From NCBI RefSeq assembly GCF_000296215.2, contig NZ_CP013949.1, positions 2,907,501 through 2,971,500 on the forward strand: a DNA stretch of 64,000 nucleotides. The letters run 5' to 3'. Below are positions 33,338 through 41,946 of this stretch, one piece after another (within the stretch, counting starts at the first letter, position 1; the number at the start of each line of letters is the position of its first letter). Both the position numbers and the translations under genes were made by a program. This DNA is from Bradyrhizobium sp. CCGE-LA001. GTDB taxonomy: Bacteria > Pseudomonadota > Alphaproteobacteria > Rhizobiales > Xanthobacteraceae. The notes beneath the pieces are model-generated. The model did not search any database, was not told the DNA's origin, and was given only the letters and a program-made list of their open reading frames with translations.

Positions 33338-34423
33338 TCACGCCGGCGTCGTGTTCTGCTGCATGCGGTGGAAGCGCAGCACCTGTTGCGCAGTCGATGA
33401 GCGCAGGGCTTCGTAGGTGTCGCGCAGCGTCAGCATGTCGGTCTGCGAGCCGCCCGCGAGCTTCTCGCGCATGGCGATGATCGCGCGCACGCTCGGCCAC
33501 GACATACCCGCGATCTTGGCGAGGATCATCACGCCCTCGGTGCGGCTCTCGATCATCATGTTCTCGGCGGTCTCGACCGCGACGCCCGCAAGCGCGGCGA
33601 GCCCCGCATTGGTCTCGTCGAACTTGCCTTGCTCGGCGAAAGCAGTCACCTGTAACTCGTTGAGGCGGCCGTCGTCGTACAGCGACTTCACCAGTGCGCG
33701 CGCCATCTCGGTCTGCTTCGTCATGGCAGCGGTGCGGACCCGCTGGGCCGCTTCCTGGACCACACTCGACACTTCGTCCGCAAGTTCGGGGTGCGCAGCC
33801 GCCAACTTCCTACGCACGCTCGAGGAGGCCTTCGCGACCAACTTCAAATAGTGATGACGCGGCAAATCGGGCCGCTGCCCGATGCAGGTGGCAAGCTCGT
33901 CGTCGCGTTCGGCGCGGGTGACGAGATCGGTGAGACTTCCCTCAGAGAGGCGCGCGCCCGGATTGCTGACGGTCGACTGCACCACGTCCTCGTTGCCGCG
34001 GGTCACCAGCACATCGGTCAAGGCCTCGGACAGCACCCGCCGGAGCGAAATCGCCTTGAGATGCGCCTGGCCTCTGGTGCGCGCGATCTCGATCAGGGTC
34101 GCCTCGTCTAGCCGTTCCGATTTCGACAGCACAGGCCCGGACACCTCGATCACCTCGTCGAGCGCCAGTGTGCGGATGATCTCGGGCGGCGCGGCTGCGA
34201 TCGGGGCGAGGCGGTCGGCGAGCAGCGCCCTGGCCGAGGTCTCGATCTGCTCGACGAGGCACTGGAACACGTCGTCGAACACGCGGACGTGGTCGTCGGA
34301 ATAATCCATTGCGTTGCCGACGAAGAGGTCGGTGACGCGGCGCAGCGTCTCGACCCGGCGCGCGACGGTGCCGTGCGAGAGCGCAGCCTGCAATTCCTCG
34401 AGCAGGTTCTCGGATGGTTTCAT
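33338..34423 (-). CDS. DUF2336 domain protein
   Basis: This 361-residue, mostly helical and apparently soluble protein carries DUF2336 across most of its length. It begins MKPSENLLEELQAALSHG. Heptad-rich segments such as TLRRVTDLFVGNAMDYSDDHVRVFDD are present. The function of the family is not established. It is convergent with nrsF, whose stop is 11 bp away. The diguanylate cyclase lies upstream on the same strand, 77 bp away. The start could also be an ATG five codons earlier at 34438. Confidence 0.85.
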   Translation of the reverse strand: MKPSENLLEELQAALSHGTVARRVETLRRVTDLFVGNAMDYSDDHVRVFDDVFQCLVEQIETSARALLADRLAPIAAAPPEIIRTLALDEVIEVSGPVLSKSERLDEATLIEIARTRGQAHLKAISLRRVLSEALTDVLVTRGNEDVVQSTVSNPGARLSEGSLTDLVTRAERDDELATCIGQRPDLPRHHYLKLVAKASSSVRRKLAAAHPELADEVSSVVQEAAQRVRTAAMTKQTEMARALVKSLYDDGRLNELQVTAFAEQGKFDETNAGLAALAGVAVETAENMMIESRTEGVMILAKIAGMSWPSVRAIIAMREKLAGGSQTDMLTLRDTYEALRSSTAQQVLRFHRMQQNTTPA

Positions 34424-34500
34424 GGATCTCGATCTCATTGCCCTGTCCTGGAGCGTTTGCTCCGGCGACGTCTTCTCACGCGCCGGGAAAAATGAATTGG

Positions 34501-35658
34501 TCAGTTCGTTGAAATGCGGTTGCGCCCTTGTGCCTTGGCGGAATAGAGCGCGCTGTCGGCGCGGGCGAGGAACGTGTCGGCAGTATCAGATTCGCGCAGC
34601 GTCACGACGCCCGCGGAAATGGTCACGCGCATGCCGGGAGAGAATGCGCTCCAGTCGAGATCGGCAACGATGCTGCGCAAGCGCTCGAGCATGCTTGCCG
34701 CCGCCTTGCCGTCGGTTCCCGGCAGCAGCAGCAGGAACTCCTCGCCGCCATAGCGGCCGAAGCTGTCGGCCGAACGGATGTTGGCGAAAACTGTGATCGC
34801 GAAGGTGCGAAGCACCTCGTCGCCGACGGGATGTCCGTGAGCGTCGTTGATGCGCTTGAACCAGTCGAGATCGATCAGCGCGATCGCGCAAGGCGCCGAT
34901 GCCTGCCGGGATGTTTCGATCGCGGCATCGAGAAGCCGCATGATGCAGCGGCGGTTGTAGGAGCCGGTGAGCTCGTCGAGCTCGGCCAACTCCTCGATGC
35001 GCTGATATGCGGCCTTCAGCTCGATGCTGCGCCGATACAGGACCTTGCGCAGCGTCGCGCCGAACAGGCCGAGGAAGGCGCACTGGCCGATCACCAGCAC
35101 GAAGCACAGCATGGAGGCGGTCCGCTGCAGCCGCGTTGCGACGGGCAGGCCGATCGGCAGGTCGGAGGCAAGGAAGACCGCGGCAAGGCCGCAGGTCGCG
35201 ATCGCCCAGGTCAGCATCGCCTGCGCCGAGGTCATGCGCAGCGAGCCGAAGGCGAAGATCAGGAACAGCACGCTGATGAAGGTGACGCCGATGGTCGGTA
35301 CCGACAGCAGGAACACGAACTGTAGCGCCGTGTGCGCCGAAATCTGGAATACGGTGAGATAGTGGTCGCTGAACCTGTCGCCGACACCGGCTTCGGAGAG
35401 CACGGCGAACGTGCCGATGGTCAGGAGCCCGCCGAACCAGAACAACGAGGCAACGTCGAGGGAGATCGCGCCGTCAAAGGCGTATAGCAACAGGACCGAG
35501 GCGCCGAGCGAGTAGCTTGCGACCTGGCCGATATACATCTGGCGGCGCTGCCGGGTCCGGCGCATGCGGACTTCGGGCGCGGCGGCCTCGGGTGTGAGGA
35601 CGAGATCCGCGACTTCAGCGGCATTCCTCTCCGGAAAGGACGTCGCAGCCGTGCTCAT
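34501..35658 (-). CDS. Membrane diguanylate cyclase (GGDEF)
   Basis: This 385-residue protein has about six N-terminal membrane helices (residues about 42-215) and a C-terminal GGDEF domain. The active site reads RYGGEEFLLLLPG. The inhibitory I-site RSAD lies exactly five residues before GGEEF, so product feedback is expected. LTGSYNRRCIMRLL and DLDWFKRINDAHGHPVGDEVL are the usual nucleotide- and metal-site segments. It makes cyclic di-GMP from GTP. No EAL domain is present. The membrane part shows no recognised sensor domain. It precedes the DUF2336 gene. Confidence 0.92.
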   Translation of the reverse strand: MSTAATSFPERNAAEVADLVLTPEAAAPEVRMRRTRQRRQMYIGQVASYSLGASVLLLYAFDGAISLDVASLFWFGGLLTIGTFAVLSEAGVGDRFSDHYLTVFQISAHTALQFVFLLSVPTIGVTFISVLFLIFAFGSLRMTSAQAMLTWAIATCGLAAVFLASDLPIGLPVATRLQRTASMLCFVLVIGQCAFLGLFGATLRKVLYRRSIELKAAYQRIEELAELDELTGSYNRRCIMRLLDAAIETSRQASAPCAIALIDLDWFKRINDAHGHPVGDEVLRTFAITVFANIRSADSFGRYGGEEFLLLLPGTDGKAAASMLERLRSIVADLDWSAFSPGMRVTISAGVVTLRESDTADTFLARADSALYSAKAQGRNRISTN

Positions 35659-36094
35659 TGTCCCGCCAATGGTGGATGTCAGCTCAAAAATCTACGTGGC
35701 AAGCCTTTAGGTTTGGTATCCTTTTGAAATCGAATCCGTCCGTGGTCTTCGGGCCATGGAACATCGACGGGCAAGATCGTTTGCCGACGATTAGGCATCG
35801 GGTGCGATGCGGTCGAGCCAAAACGGGGGTTCGCGAGACATACGTCGTGCAAGGCTGCTATGGGGAACCAGACTTGGCCGCGCCGCCTGTGCCGGACGGC
35901 CACTGCAGGGAAATGTTCAGTATTATGCTACCAATCTGGACCGAAAAGGCCGACCGCCAGGGGCGGAACACGGAAAATGCGCGTATGTGGGGTAGATCAC
36001 ACAAGCTTCCGTATGACTGCGGTAGGTTGAAGAATTTCGCCCCTCCAGTCGAACCGTCCGCCGCACCGACCCGACCAACCTTGCGAGACGGCAT
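35659..36094. other. Intergenic region upstream of the second ECF operon
   Basis: This 436-bp gap separates the divergent diguanylate cyclase and sigma genes. I see no credible gene; frames that read through lack ribosome sites and family features. It holds an imperfect stress-promoter-like match, GGAAC (35758-35762) with CGTT (35778-35781), but with a 15-base spacer instead of 16-17. No terminator or known RNA was seen. Confidence 0.5.
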
Positions 36095-36664
36095 TTGAGC
36101 GTGACACAGGCGGCTACGGACGAGGTCCTGATCGCCAGGATCGCTCAAGGCGACCGGCTCGCCATGCAGGTGCTGTACGGGCGGCACCATGTCAGGGTTT
36201 ACAGGTTCGGTCTCAGGCTCGTTCGGGACGAGCAGGCGGCGGAAGACCTCATCAGCGAGGTGTTTCTCGACGTCTGGCGTCAAGCCGGCAAGTTCGAGGG
36301 CCGATCCGCCGTTTCCACCTGGCTGCTGGCAATCACCCGATTCAAGGCCCTCTCTGCGCTCCGGCGCAGGAAGGATTTCGAGCTGGACGAAGAGGCCGCC
36401 AACGCGATCGAGGATACGTCCGACGATCCGGAAACGGTGGTCCAGAAGAAGGATACCAGTGAGGCGTTGCGGGAGTGTCTGACGGGCCTCTCACCTGACC
36501 ATCGGGAGATCGTCGATCTCGTCTACTACCACGAGAAGTCCGTGGAGGAAGTGGCCGAAATCGTCGGGATACCGGAGAACACTGTGAAGACGCGCCTGTT
36601 CTACGCGCGCAAGAAACTGGCCGAACTGCTGAAGGCAGCCGGCGTTGAGCGAGGCTGGCCATGA
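36095..36664 (+). CDS. ECF-type RNA polymerase sigma factor
   Basis: This 189-residue sigma factor has region 2 with DEQAAEDLISEVFLDVWRQAGKFEGRS and TWLLAITRFKALSALRRRKD. Region 4 has LSPDHREIVDLVYYHEKSVEEVAEIVGIPENTVKTRLFYARKKLAELL. The start is either the TTG at 36095 (MSVTQ) or the GTG at 36101. The stop overlaps the anti-sigma ATG (ATGA). With the subtilase gene downstream this makes a three-gene unit. The signal it answers to is not readable. Confidence 0.9.
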   Translation: MSVTQAATDEVLIARIAQGDRLAMQVLYGRHHVRVYRFGLRLVRDEQAAEDLISEVFLDVWRQAGKFEGRSAVSTWLLAITRFKALSALRRRKDFELDEEAANAIEDTSDDPETVVQKKDTSEALRECLTGLSPDHREIVDLVYYHEKSVEEVAEIVGIPENTVKTRLFYARKKLAELLKAAGVERGWP

Positions 36665-37356
36665 TGGCTTTGAGCAAGAAGATGCTGGAGCAAGAGCCCA
36701 GTGAGATTGAACTGCTGCTGCCCTGGCACGCCGCCGGCACGCTGAACGCGCGCGATGCCCGCCGCGTCGAGGAAGCGCTGGCGCGCGATCCGGAGCTGGC
36801 GAAGCAATATGCCGCGATCCGCGGCGAGTACGAAGAGACCATTCATCTGAACGAGAGCCTGGGCGCTCCGTCGGCGCGCGCGATGCAGAAGCTGTTTGCC
36901 GCGATCGACGCCGAGCCGGCGCGGGCGACCGGTTCGCTGCCGCTGTCGGCGCGCATCTCGACCTTCTTCGCGGGCCTGTCGCCGCGCACGCTGGCCTGGT
37001 CGGCGGGCCTCGGCGCCGTCGCGCTGGTGCTGCAGGCCGGAATCATCGGCGCCGTGCTGATGAAGAACCAGCCGGCGACCTACCAGACGGCTTCGCTGTC
37101 GACCAGCGCACCGATCACGCGCGAACTCGGCAGCGCGTCCACGCCGGCCCGCGCGCTGGTGCGCTTCACGCCCGAGGCGCGCATTGCCGACATCACCGCG
37201 CTGCTCGACAGCTACCAGGCCTCGATCATCGACGGCGCCAAGGGCGGCATGTTCCGCCTCCAGTTCAACAAGGCGATGAGCCAGGACGAGCTCGCCTCGC
37301 TGCTCGGCAAGATGCAGCGCGAGAAGTTCGTCAATCTGGCCGTCGCGGCGCCCTGA
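36661..37356 (+). CDS. Membrane anti-sigma factor lacking the zinc-binding motif
   Basis: This 231-residue protein has a cytoplasmic N-terminal anti-sigma-like segment (SEIELLLPWHAAGTLNARDARRVEEALARDPELAKQ). One membrane helix (about residues 117-137) follows, then a periplasmic domain ending in FNKAMSQDELASLLGKMQREK. The N-terminal part resembles zinc-finger anti-sigma factors, but the HxxxCxxC residues are absent, so it should bind its sigma factor without zinc. ATGA overlap with the sigma gene shows coupling. The periplasmic part could be a substrate of the subtilase encoded next; that is inference. Confidence 0.85.
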   Translation: MMALSKKMLEQEPSEIELLLPWHAAGTLNARDARRVEEALARDPELAKQYAAIRGEYEETIHLNESLGAPSARAMQKLFAAIDAEPARATGSLPLSARISTFFAGLSPRTLAWSAGLGAVALVLQAGIIGAVLMKNQPATYQTASLSTSAPITRELGSASTPARALVRFTPEARIADITALLDSYQASIIDGAKGGMFRLQFNKAMSQDELASLLGKMQREKFVNLAVAAP

Positions 37357-37372
37357 ACGCGCCGCTGAACCC

Positions 37373-39088
37373 ATGACGCGCAAGTCCGAGAACAGGGGAC
37401 GCGCCGGGGCCTACGCTTCGTCGGTCGGCGCCGCGCTGTTGCTTACCGCCTGTTTGGGCGTGGAGGCTGCGCAGGCGCAGGCGATCATGCGCGCACCTGC
37501 GATCAGCGTTCCCTCGCGCACGCCGACCATCTCTCCGAGCATGGCCCCGCGCGTCACTTCCAGTCTCGCCGGGCGTACGGTCAGCGTCGACCGCGGTCCG
37601 CGGACGATGGCGACCATTCCCCATACCACGACGTCGCGCGTACGGCCGATGAAGCCGGTAGTGCCCTATGCGCGCTATTCCCCCAACCTCTATCCAGCGT
37701 GCACTGCAGCTTACCGCGATGCCGACGGCGAGTGCGCAGGCCAACCCAACACAGGCGGGCAGGGCGGTGGAAAAGCGGGCAAGAAAGCCGCCGGCAAGGG
37801 GCGCGGCAACAACACGCCGCTCGCGGTCGCCTCGCGCAGCTTCGCCAACGAATTCGTCGCCGAGATCGACGCCGCGCTGTCGCCGACCGAGGCCGATGAG
37901 CTCGCCCGTCGCCACGGTCTGACGCGCGTCGCCTCCGAAAATTTTCCGTTGATCGGCGCCACTTTCGGCCTGTTCCGCATCAGCGACGGCCGCCCATACG
38001 AGACAGTGCGGCGCGAATTCGCGGCCGACGGCAGCGTGCGCTCGCTCCAGCCGAACTTCCGCTATGTGCTCCAGGATCAAAGGTCGTCGCGGACGACCGA
38101 GGGCGATCCTGCGCAATACGCGCTGACGAAGCTCCGCCTGCCGCAGGCCCATACGCTGGCGCATGGCGCCAACGTCACGGTCGCTGTGATCGATTCCGGC
38201 ATCGACGCCAGCCATCCCGAGCTCGCCAATTCCGTCGCCGACAGTTTCGATGCGCTCGGCAGCGCCGAGGGCCCGCATATTCACGGCACCGGCATCGCGG
38301 GGGCCATCGTGGCGCACGCCCGGTTGATGGGCAGCGCGCCCGAGGCGCGCATCATCGCGATCCGCGCCTTTGGCGGCACCGCCGGCGGCGCCGAGAGCTC
38401 GTCCTACGTCATCCTGCGCTCGCTGAACCATGCCGCCGAGCACGGCGCGCAGATCGTCAATATGAGCTTCGCCGGTCCGAAGGATGCGGTGATTGAGCGC
38501 GCCATCGCCGCGACCGCCGCGCGCGGGCTGGTGCTGATCGCCGCTGCCGGCAATGCCGGCGCGAAATCGCCGCCGCTCTATCCCGCCGCCAATCCCAACG
38601 TGATCGCTGTCAGCGCCACCGATCAGCAGGACAGGCTGTTCACCGCCTCCAACCGCGGCAATCACATCGCGGTCGCAGCTCCCGGGGTCGACATCTTCCT
38701 CCCGGCGCCCGGCGGCAAATATCAGATCACGTCGGGAACCTCGTTCTCGGCCGCCTATGTCTCCGGCGTCGCGGCGCTGCTGCTCGAGCGCAACCACGCC
38801 TTGAAGCCGGAAGCGCTGCGCATGACGCTGACGAAGACCGCGCGCGATCTCGGTTCACCCGGGCGCGACGATCAGTTCGGCGATGGCCAGGCCGACGCGT
38901 TTGCCGCGGTCATGGCCGTTCCCGCCGACAATGCGACGCCGGTCGCCGAGGCATCCGGTACAACAAAACGTGAAGATGCCGGCAAGCGTCGCGACGAGCC
39001 GGGTATGCGCGCAATCGAACAACCCTCGTTGTCGAGCTCGGACGAGAAATCCACGGTTTCTCAGGCGGATAGGCCGGCGACGCGATAA
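37373..39088 (+). CDS. Secreted S8 family serine peptidase (subtilase)
   Basis: This 571-residue protein has a signal peptide (SSVGAALLLTACLGVEAAQAQA). A Pro/Thr-rich and Gly/Lys-rich linker (about 40-150) and an inhibitor-like prodomain (about 155-235) come next. The subtilisin domain has its full triad: D274 in AVIDSGID, H304 in HIHGTGIAG, S457 in SGTSFSAAYVSG, with the oxyanion Asn N394 in AAAGN. An acidic/basic tail of about 65 residues ends it. It follows the anti-sigma gene by 16 bp and should be active in the periplasm or outside the cell. It may process the anti-sigma factor or be regulon output. Confidence 0.92.
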   Translation: MTRKSENRGRAGAYASSVGAALLLTACLGVEAAQAQAIMRAPAISVPSRTPTISPSMAPRVTSSLAGRTVSVDRGPRTMATIPHTTTSRVRPMKPVVPYARYSPNLYPACTAAYRDADGECAGQPNTGGQGGGKAGKKAAGKGRGNNTPLAVASRSFANEFVAEIDAALSPTEADELARRHGLTRVASENFPLIGATFGLFRISDGRPYETVRREFAADGSVRSLQPNFRYVLQDQRSSRTTEGDPAQYALTKLRLPQAHTLAHGANVTVAVIDSGIDASHPELANSVADSFDALGSAEGPHIHGTGIAGAIVAHARLMGSAPEARIIAIRAFGGTAGGAESSSYVILRSLNHAAEHGAQIVNMSFAGPKDAVIERAIAATAARGLVLIAAAGNAGAKSPPLYPAANPNVIAVSATDQQDRLFTASNRGNHIAVAAPGVDIFLPAPGGKYQITSGTSFSAAYVSGVAALLLERNHALKPEALRMTLTKTARDLGSPGRDDQFGDGQADAFAAVMAVPADNATPVAEASGTTKREDAGKRRDEPGMRAIEQPSLSSSDEKSTVSQADRPATR

Positions 39089-39570
39089 GGCCTGCGACAA
39101 AGCTGCGCGCTAGGCCAAGGCCAAAAAAGCAAACGCCGCGTTGAACGTTCAGCCAGCTGCCACGACCAAATTATGTGGGAGCGGTCATCCCTCCCCATCG
39201 GTCATATCAGGCGCGAGCGCCCATCCACCCCAAGCGCCCATATGGCTTTGACCCGTCCGGTTGTCCCCCCGGACGGGTCTTTTCTTTTGCATCCTGTTTT
39301 TTGAAGCCGCGCGCGCATTCAGCTTGCGGTTGAACGAACCCGCCTGGATTCGTGGCGAACCTCCGCTCGACACGCTGCAAGCCCGTCATGCTTGTGCGAA
39401 GCTTGACTCGAAAACACAGCAAATGACCGCACGACTACGGTGTTTGACGACCAACGCAGTGTCGTTGCTGGACAAGACACAACTTTTCCACAAAATATTC
39501 ATGTCGCGTCTAAATTGATTCGTGTGCGTTGCGTCCTCCGCGTCCGTGTTTTCCCCTGACGGGCTGGTTC
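39089..39570. other. Intergenic region with a strong terminator
   Basis: This 482-bp gap follows the sigma/anti-sigma/subtilase operon and precedes the TIGR03809 gene. Apart from the terminator at 39250-39288 I see nothing that supports a protein gene. The terminator lies 160 bp after the subtilase stop, farther than usual, so a small RNA ending there is possible, but no promoter was recognised. Confidence 0.5.
39250..39288 (+). terminator. Rho-independent terminator
   Basis: A perfect 11-bp stem (GACCCGTCCGG at 39250-39260, CCGGACGGGTC at 39269-39279) with an 8-base loop is followed by TTTTCTTTT at 39280-39288. It is the textbook form on the plus strand and most likely ends the subtilase operon transcript or a small RNA between. 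Confidence 0.9.
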
Positions 39571-40359
39571 ATGACACATCGCCAAGAAGTCGTTCGCGAC
39601 GCTGTTAGCCGCGACATTGCGGCACGCTGGTGCGCTCTCGCCGAGCAGCGGCTGCAACATCTCTCCGAAATGTTCGAGACCGGCCGCTGGCGCCGCTATC
39701 ACTCCGAGCTCGCATTTCTCGAGAACATTCAAGAAGCCAAGCGCGCGGTCCAGACCTGGCGCGCGCTTGCGACCGGCGCGGACGTCGCCGAAGCCGCCGC
39801 GAGCGTCACGCCCGCCTTCGGCTGGTCGCCGGCGACGATGCCGCGCGTGTTTCCGCGCGAGCAACAGGCGCAGACCGTGCAGCCGAAGGCCGTCCACATC
39901 GCGCCCGAGACCGCCGTACCGGTCAGGCTCGATCCCAGGCCAGACCTTCTCGCCGAGGTCATCGAGGCCCCGATCGCACCGCTCAACGAGCTGCCCATGC
40001 CGGCGCCGGTCACGCTGCCTGCCATGATGGCGCCGCCCACGATGGCATCGTTCACCGCTCCCGCCGAGATGCCGCCGCTCAAGGCTCCCGCTGCGCGGGC
40101 ACCGTTCGCCGCACCCGCCGTGAGGTCACCGCTCGCGCCTGCCGCGACCGCGCCGTCCAGCGCGCCTGAAGTGAGGCCGCCGCTTGCGGTGCCAGCCGCG
40201 AAGCCACCGAAGAGCGCGCCTGCTGCGATGGCTGCGCTCCTGCCGCAGTTCGCCCCGCCGCCCGAGGAGATCGTCGCGGCCCCCGAGCGCGTCGTCGAAT
40301 TCACCTTCAGCCTCGACGGACTGGAAGCGAAATACCCGCTGCTCAGGAACGCGTTCTAA
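39571..40359 (+). CDS. TIGR03809 family protein
   Basis: This 262-residue protein has a conserved helical N-terminal block (THRQEVVRDAVSRDIAARW, then the ETGRWRRYHSE and FLENIQEAKRAV segments). This matches TIGR03809, a family known mainly from Bradyrhizobium and Rhodopseudomonas. The rest (about 90-235) is low-complexity Pro/Ala-rich repeats of the APxxxPPLxAPAA kind. A short conserved end (VVEFTFSLDGLEAKYPLLRNAF) closes it. No signal peptide is seen. The start at ATG 39571 fits the family. It converges with the TIGR03808 gene; the two families tend to be neighbours. The function is unknown. Confidence 0.82.
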   Translation: MTHRQEVVRDAVSRDIAARWCALAEQRLQHLSEMFETGRWRRYHSELAFLENIQEAKRAVQTWRALATGADVAEAAASVTPAFGWSPATMPRVFPREQQAQTVQPKAVHIAPETAVPVRLDPRPDLLAEVIEAPIAPLNELPMPAPVTLPAMMAPPTMASFTAPAEMPPLKAPAARAPFAAPAVRSPLAPAATAPSSAPEVRPPLAVPAAKPPKSAPAAMAALLPQFAPPPEEIVAAPERVVEFTFSLDGLEAKYPLLRNAF

Positions 40360-40396
40360 GGGAATGCCCAACAAGGCCTAGCGCACTTCTCTCGCC

Positions 40397-40462
40397 CGTC
40401 ATCCTGAGGTGTGAAGCATGGGACGCACCGCGTCCCATGCGGAGGCTCGAAGGATGAACGGC
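40397..40462. repeat. Palindromic intergenic repeat between convergent genes
   Basis: CGTCATCCTGAGG begins the element and CGAAGGATGAACG ends it. Inside, a perfect 11-bp stem (GCATGGGACGC at 40416-40426, GCGTCCCATGC at 40430-40440) closes a 3-base loop. The same family (CATGGGACG...CGTCCCATG) recurs at 54682-54827. It may help stop convergent transcription. Confidence 0.75.
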
Positions 40463-40482
40463 CCCTCTGCCTAGCCGCGGGC

Positions 40483-41853
40483 CTAGCGCCGCACCGCGTT
40501 TCCGCCGATCACGACCTGAGCAAATCGCTGCGCACCATCTGCCGAAAGATCGGACGTCACCGCGCGCGCATGGTCCAGCCCGACCACGGCGCCGCGCGGG
40601 GTCTCGGAGATCATGTTGTTGTTGACGAGCGCGGTGCCGGCGCCCGGCATCACGGAAACGCCGACACCGGCCAGCGCCTTGCGGATCACGTTGCCGGTGA
40701 TCGCGACATCGCGCAGATATTTGCCCCAGCCGGCGACGATGCCGTAGGACGGCGCGTTCTCGATCACGTTGCCGGTCACCGAGGTATCAGCCTCGATATA
40801 GATGCCGACGCCGGCGTCATCATCCGGCGCGGTGCCGATCGGCCGTTTCGGGATCAGGTTGCGGATGATGTTGCCCTGGACCACCGCGATACGGCCGCCT
40901 TCGTTGAAATTGCAGACGGAGACGCCGACGGCGGCGCCATCCACCGTGTTGTTGGCGATGACAGCGGCTTCGAACGCGAACTCGGAATAGAGCGCGACCT
41001 CGCGCACGTCGCTGACGCTGTTTCCGGTGATGTGGATGTTGGAGGCGGAGTTGCCGCGCACCGCGGAATAATCGCAATTCCTGATGCGGTTGCCGCGCAC
41101 GATCACATTGCCGGCACGGAAGGCGTTGATGGCGTTGCCGTACTGGCCCGAGCCGCCGGGGCCTGCCTTGATGTCCTCGATGCGGTTATCGGCGACCAGC
41201 GTGCCGTCATCGCCGATCGCCGTGCGCAGGATCTCGATGCCGTTGTCGTTGGTGCCGATGATGGTGTTACGGGACACGCTGAGGTCCCTGGCATCGAACG
41301 AGACGACCGCTGTCAGCGCGATATTCGTGAAGATATTGCCGGAGATGTCGCCCGACACCTGCTCGAGCCAGATGCCGCTGCCGCCGGAAGCGGTGATCTC
41401 GCAATCGGTGATGCGGACGTCGCGGCCGCCCAGGATGTGGATCAGGCCGCGCCGGGTCGGCAGCGGAAACTTGCCGCCGTCGAAGGTGATGCCGGTGAGG
41501 CCGATCGCATCGGACCCGTCGCTCTGGATCGCCGACTGCCCGCCGGTGAACATGAACTTGGTCGCGCCGCGCACGCCGATCAGTTGCGCGCCGCTCGGCA
41601 ATCGCAACAGACCGGTCCGATAGATGCCGGGAGGCAAGGCGAGTGGCATTTGCACCCGCGCCGCCTCGTCGATCGCGCGCTGCAGCGCGCGCGTCTGATC
41701 CTCGCTGCTGCCGGGTCGCACGCCATATTGCGTGGCGTCGCGGCCGAGCAGGGACGTCAGCGGCGCCGCGCGCGCAGCGTCCGCCGGCATGGCGAGCGCA
41801 CCGGCGATGCCGGCGGTCGAAGCTCCGATGAGATGACGACGATTGAGGTCCAT
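40483..41853 (-). CDS. TIGR03808 family Tat-translocated repetitive protein
   Basis: This 456-residue protein begins MDLNRRHLIGASTAGIAGAL, a twin-arginine signal, and continues as a right-handed parallel beta-helix of many repeats of the form xGNxIxN (SRNTIIGTNDNG, RGNRIRNCDYSA, TGNSVSDVRE, TGNVIENAPSYG). A pectate-lyase-like N-cap (SSEDQTRALQRAIDEAARVQMP) precedes it. It matches TIGR03808. Beta-helix proteins often bind or cleave polysaccharides, but no catalytic residues can be named here. It should be folded in the cytoplasm and exported. It converges with its usual partner family TIGR03809. Confidence 0.9.
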   Translation of the reverse strand: MDLNRRHLIGASTAGIAGALAMPADAARAAPLTSLLGRDATQYGVRPGSSEDQTRALQRAIDEAARVQMPLALPPGIYRTGLLRLPSGAQLIGVRGATKFMFTGGQSAIQSDGSDAIGLTGITFDGGKFPLPTRRGLIHILGGRDVRITDCEITASGGSGIWLEQVSGDISGNIFTNIALTAVVSFDARDLSVSRNTIIGTNDNGIEILRTAIGDDGTLVADNRIEDIKAGPGGSGQYGNAINAFRAGNVIVRGNRIRNCDYSAVRGNSASNIHITGNSVSDVREVALYSEFAFEAAVIANNTVDGAAVGVSVCNFNEGGRIAVVQGNIIRNLIPKRPIGTAPDDDAGVGIYIEADTSVTGNVIENAPSYGIVAGWGKYLRDVAITGNVIRKALAGVGVSVMPGAGTALVNNNMISETPRGAVVGLDHARAVTSDLSADGAQRFAQVVIGGNAVRR

Positions 41854-41946
41854 GACGCGTCCTCCGGCGGACGCGGGGGTCCGCGGGGGATTAGGTAGCG
41901 CAGCCGGCTGAGGGCCGTGGGGATTGTTCGCGGTAGGGTTAAATGT

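Noticed and set aside
35758..35781. GGAAC...CGTT resembling an EcfG promoter upstream of the second ECF sigma gene
   Set aside because: The spacer is 15 bases, not 16-17, and the site is over 300 bp from the gene.
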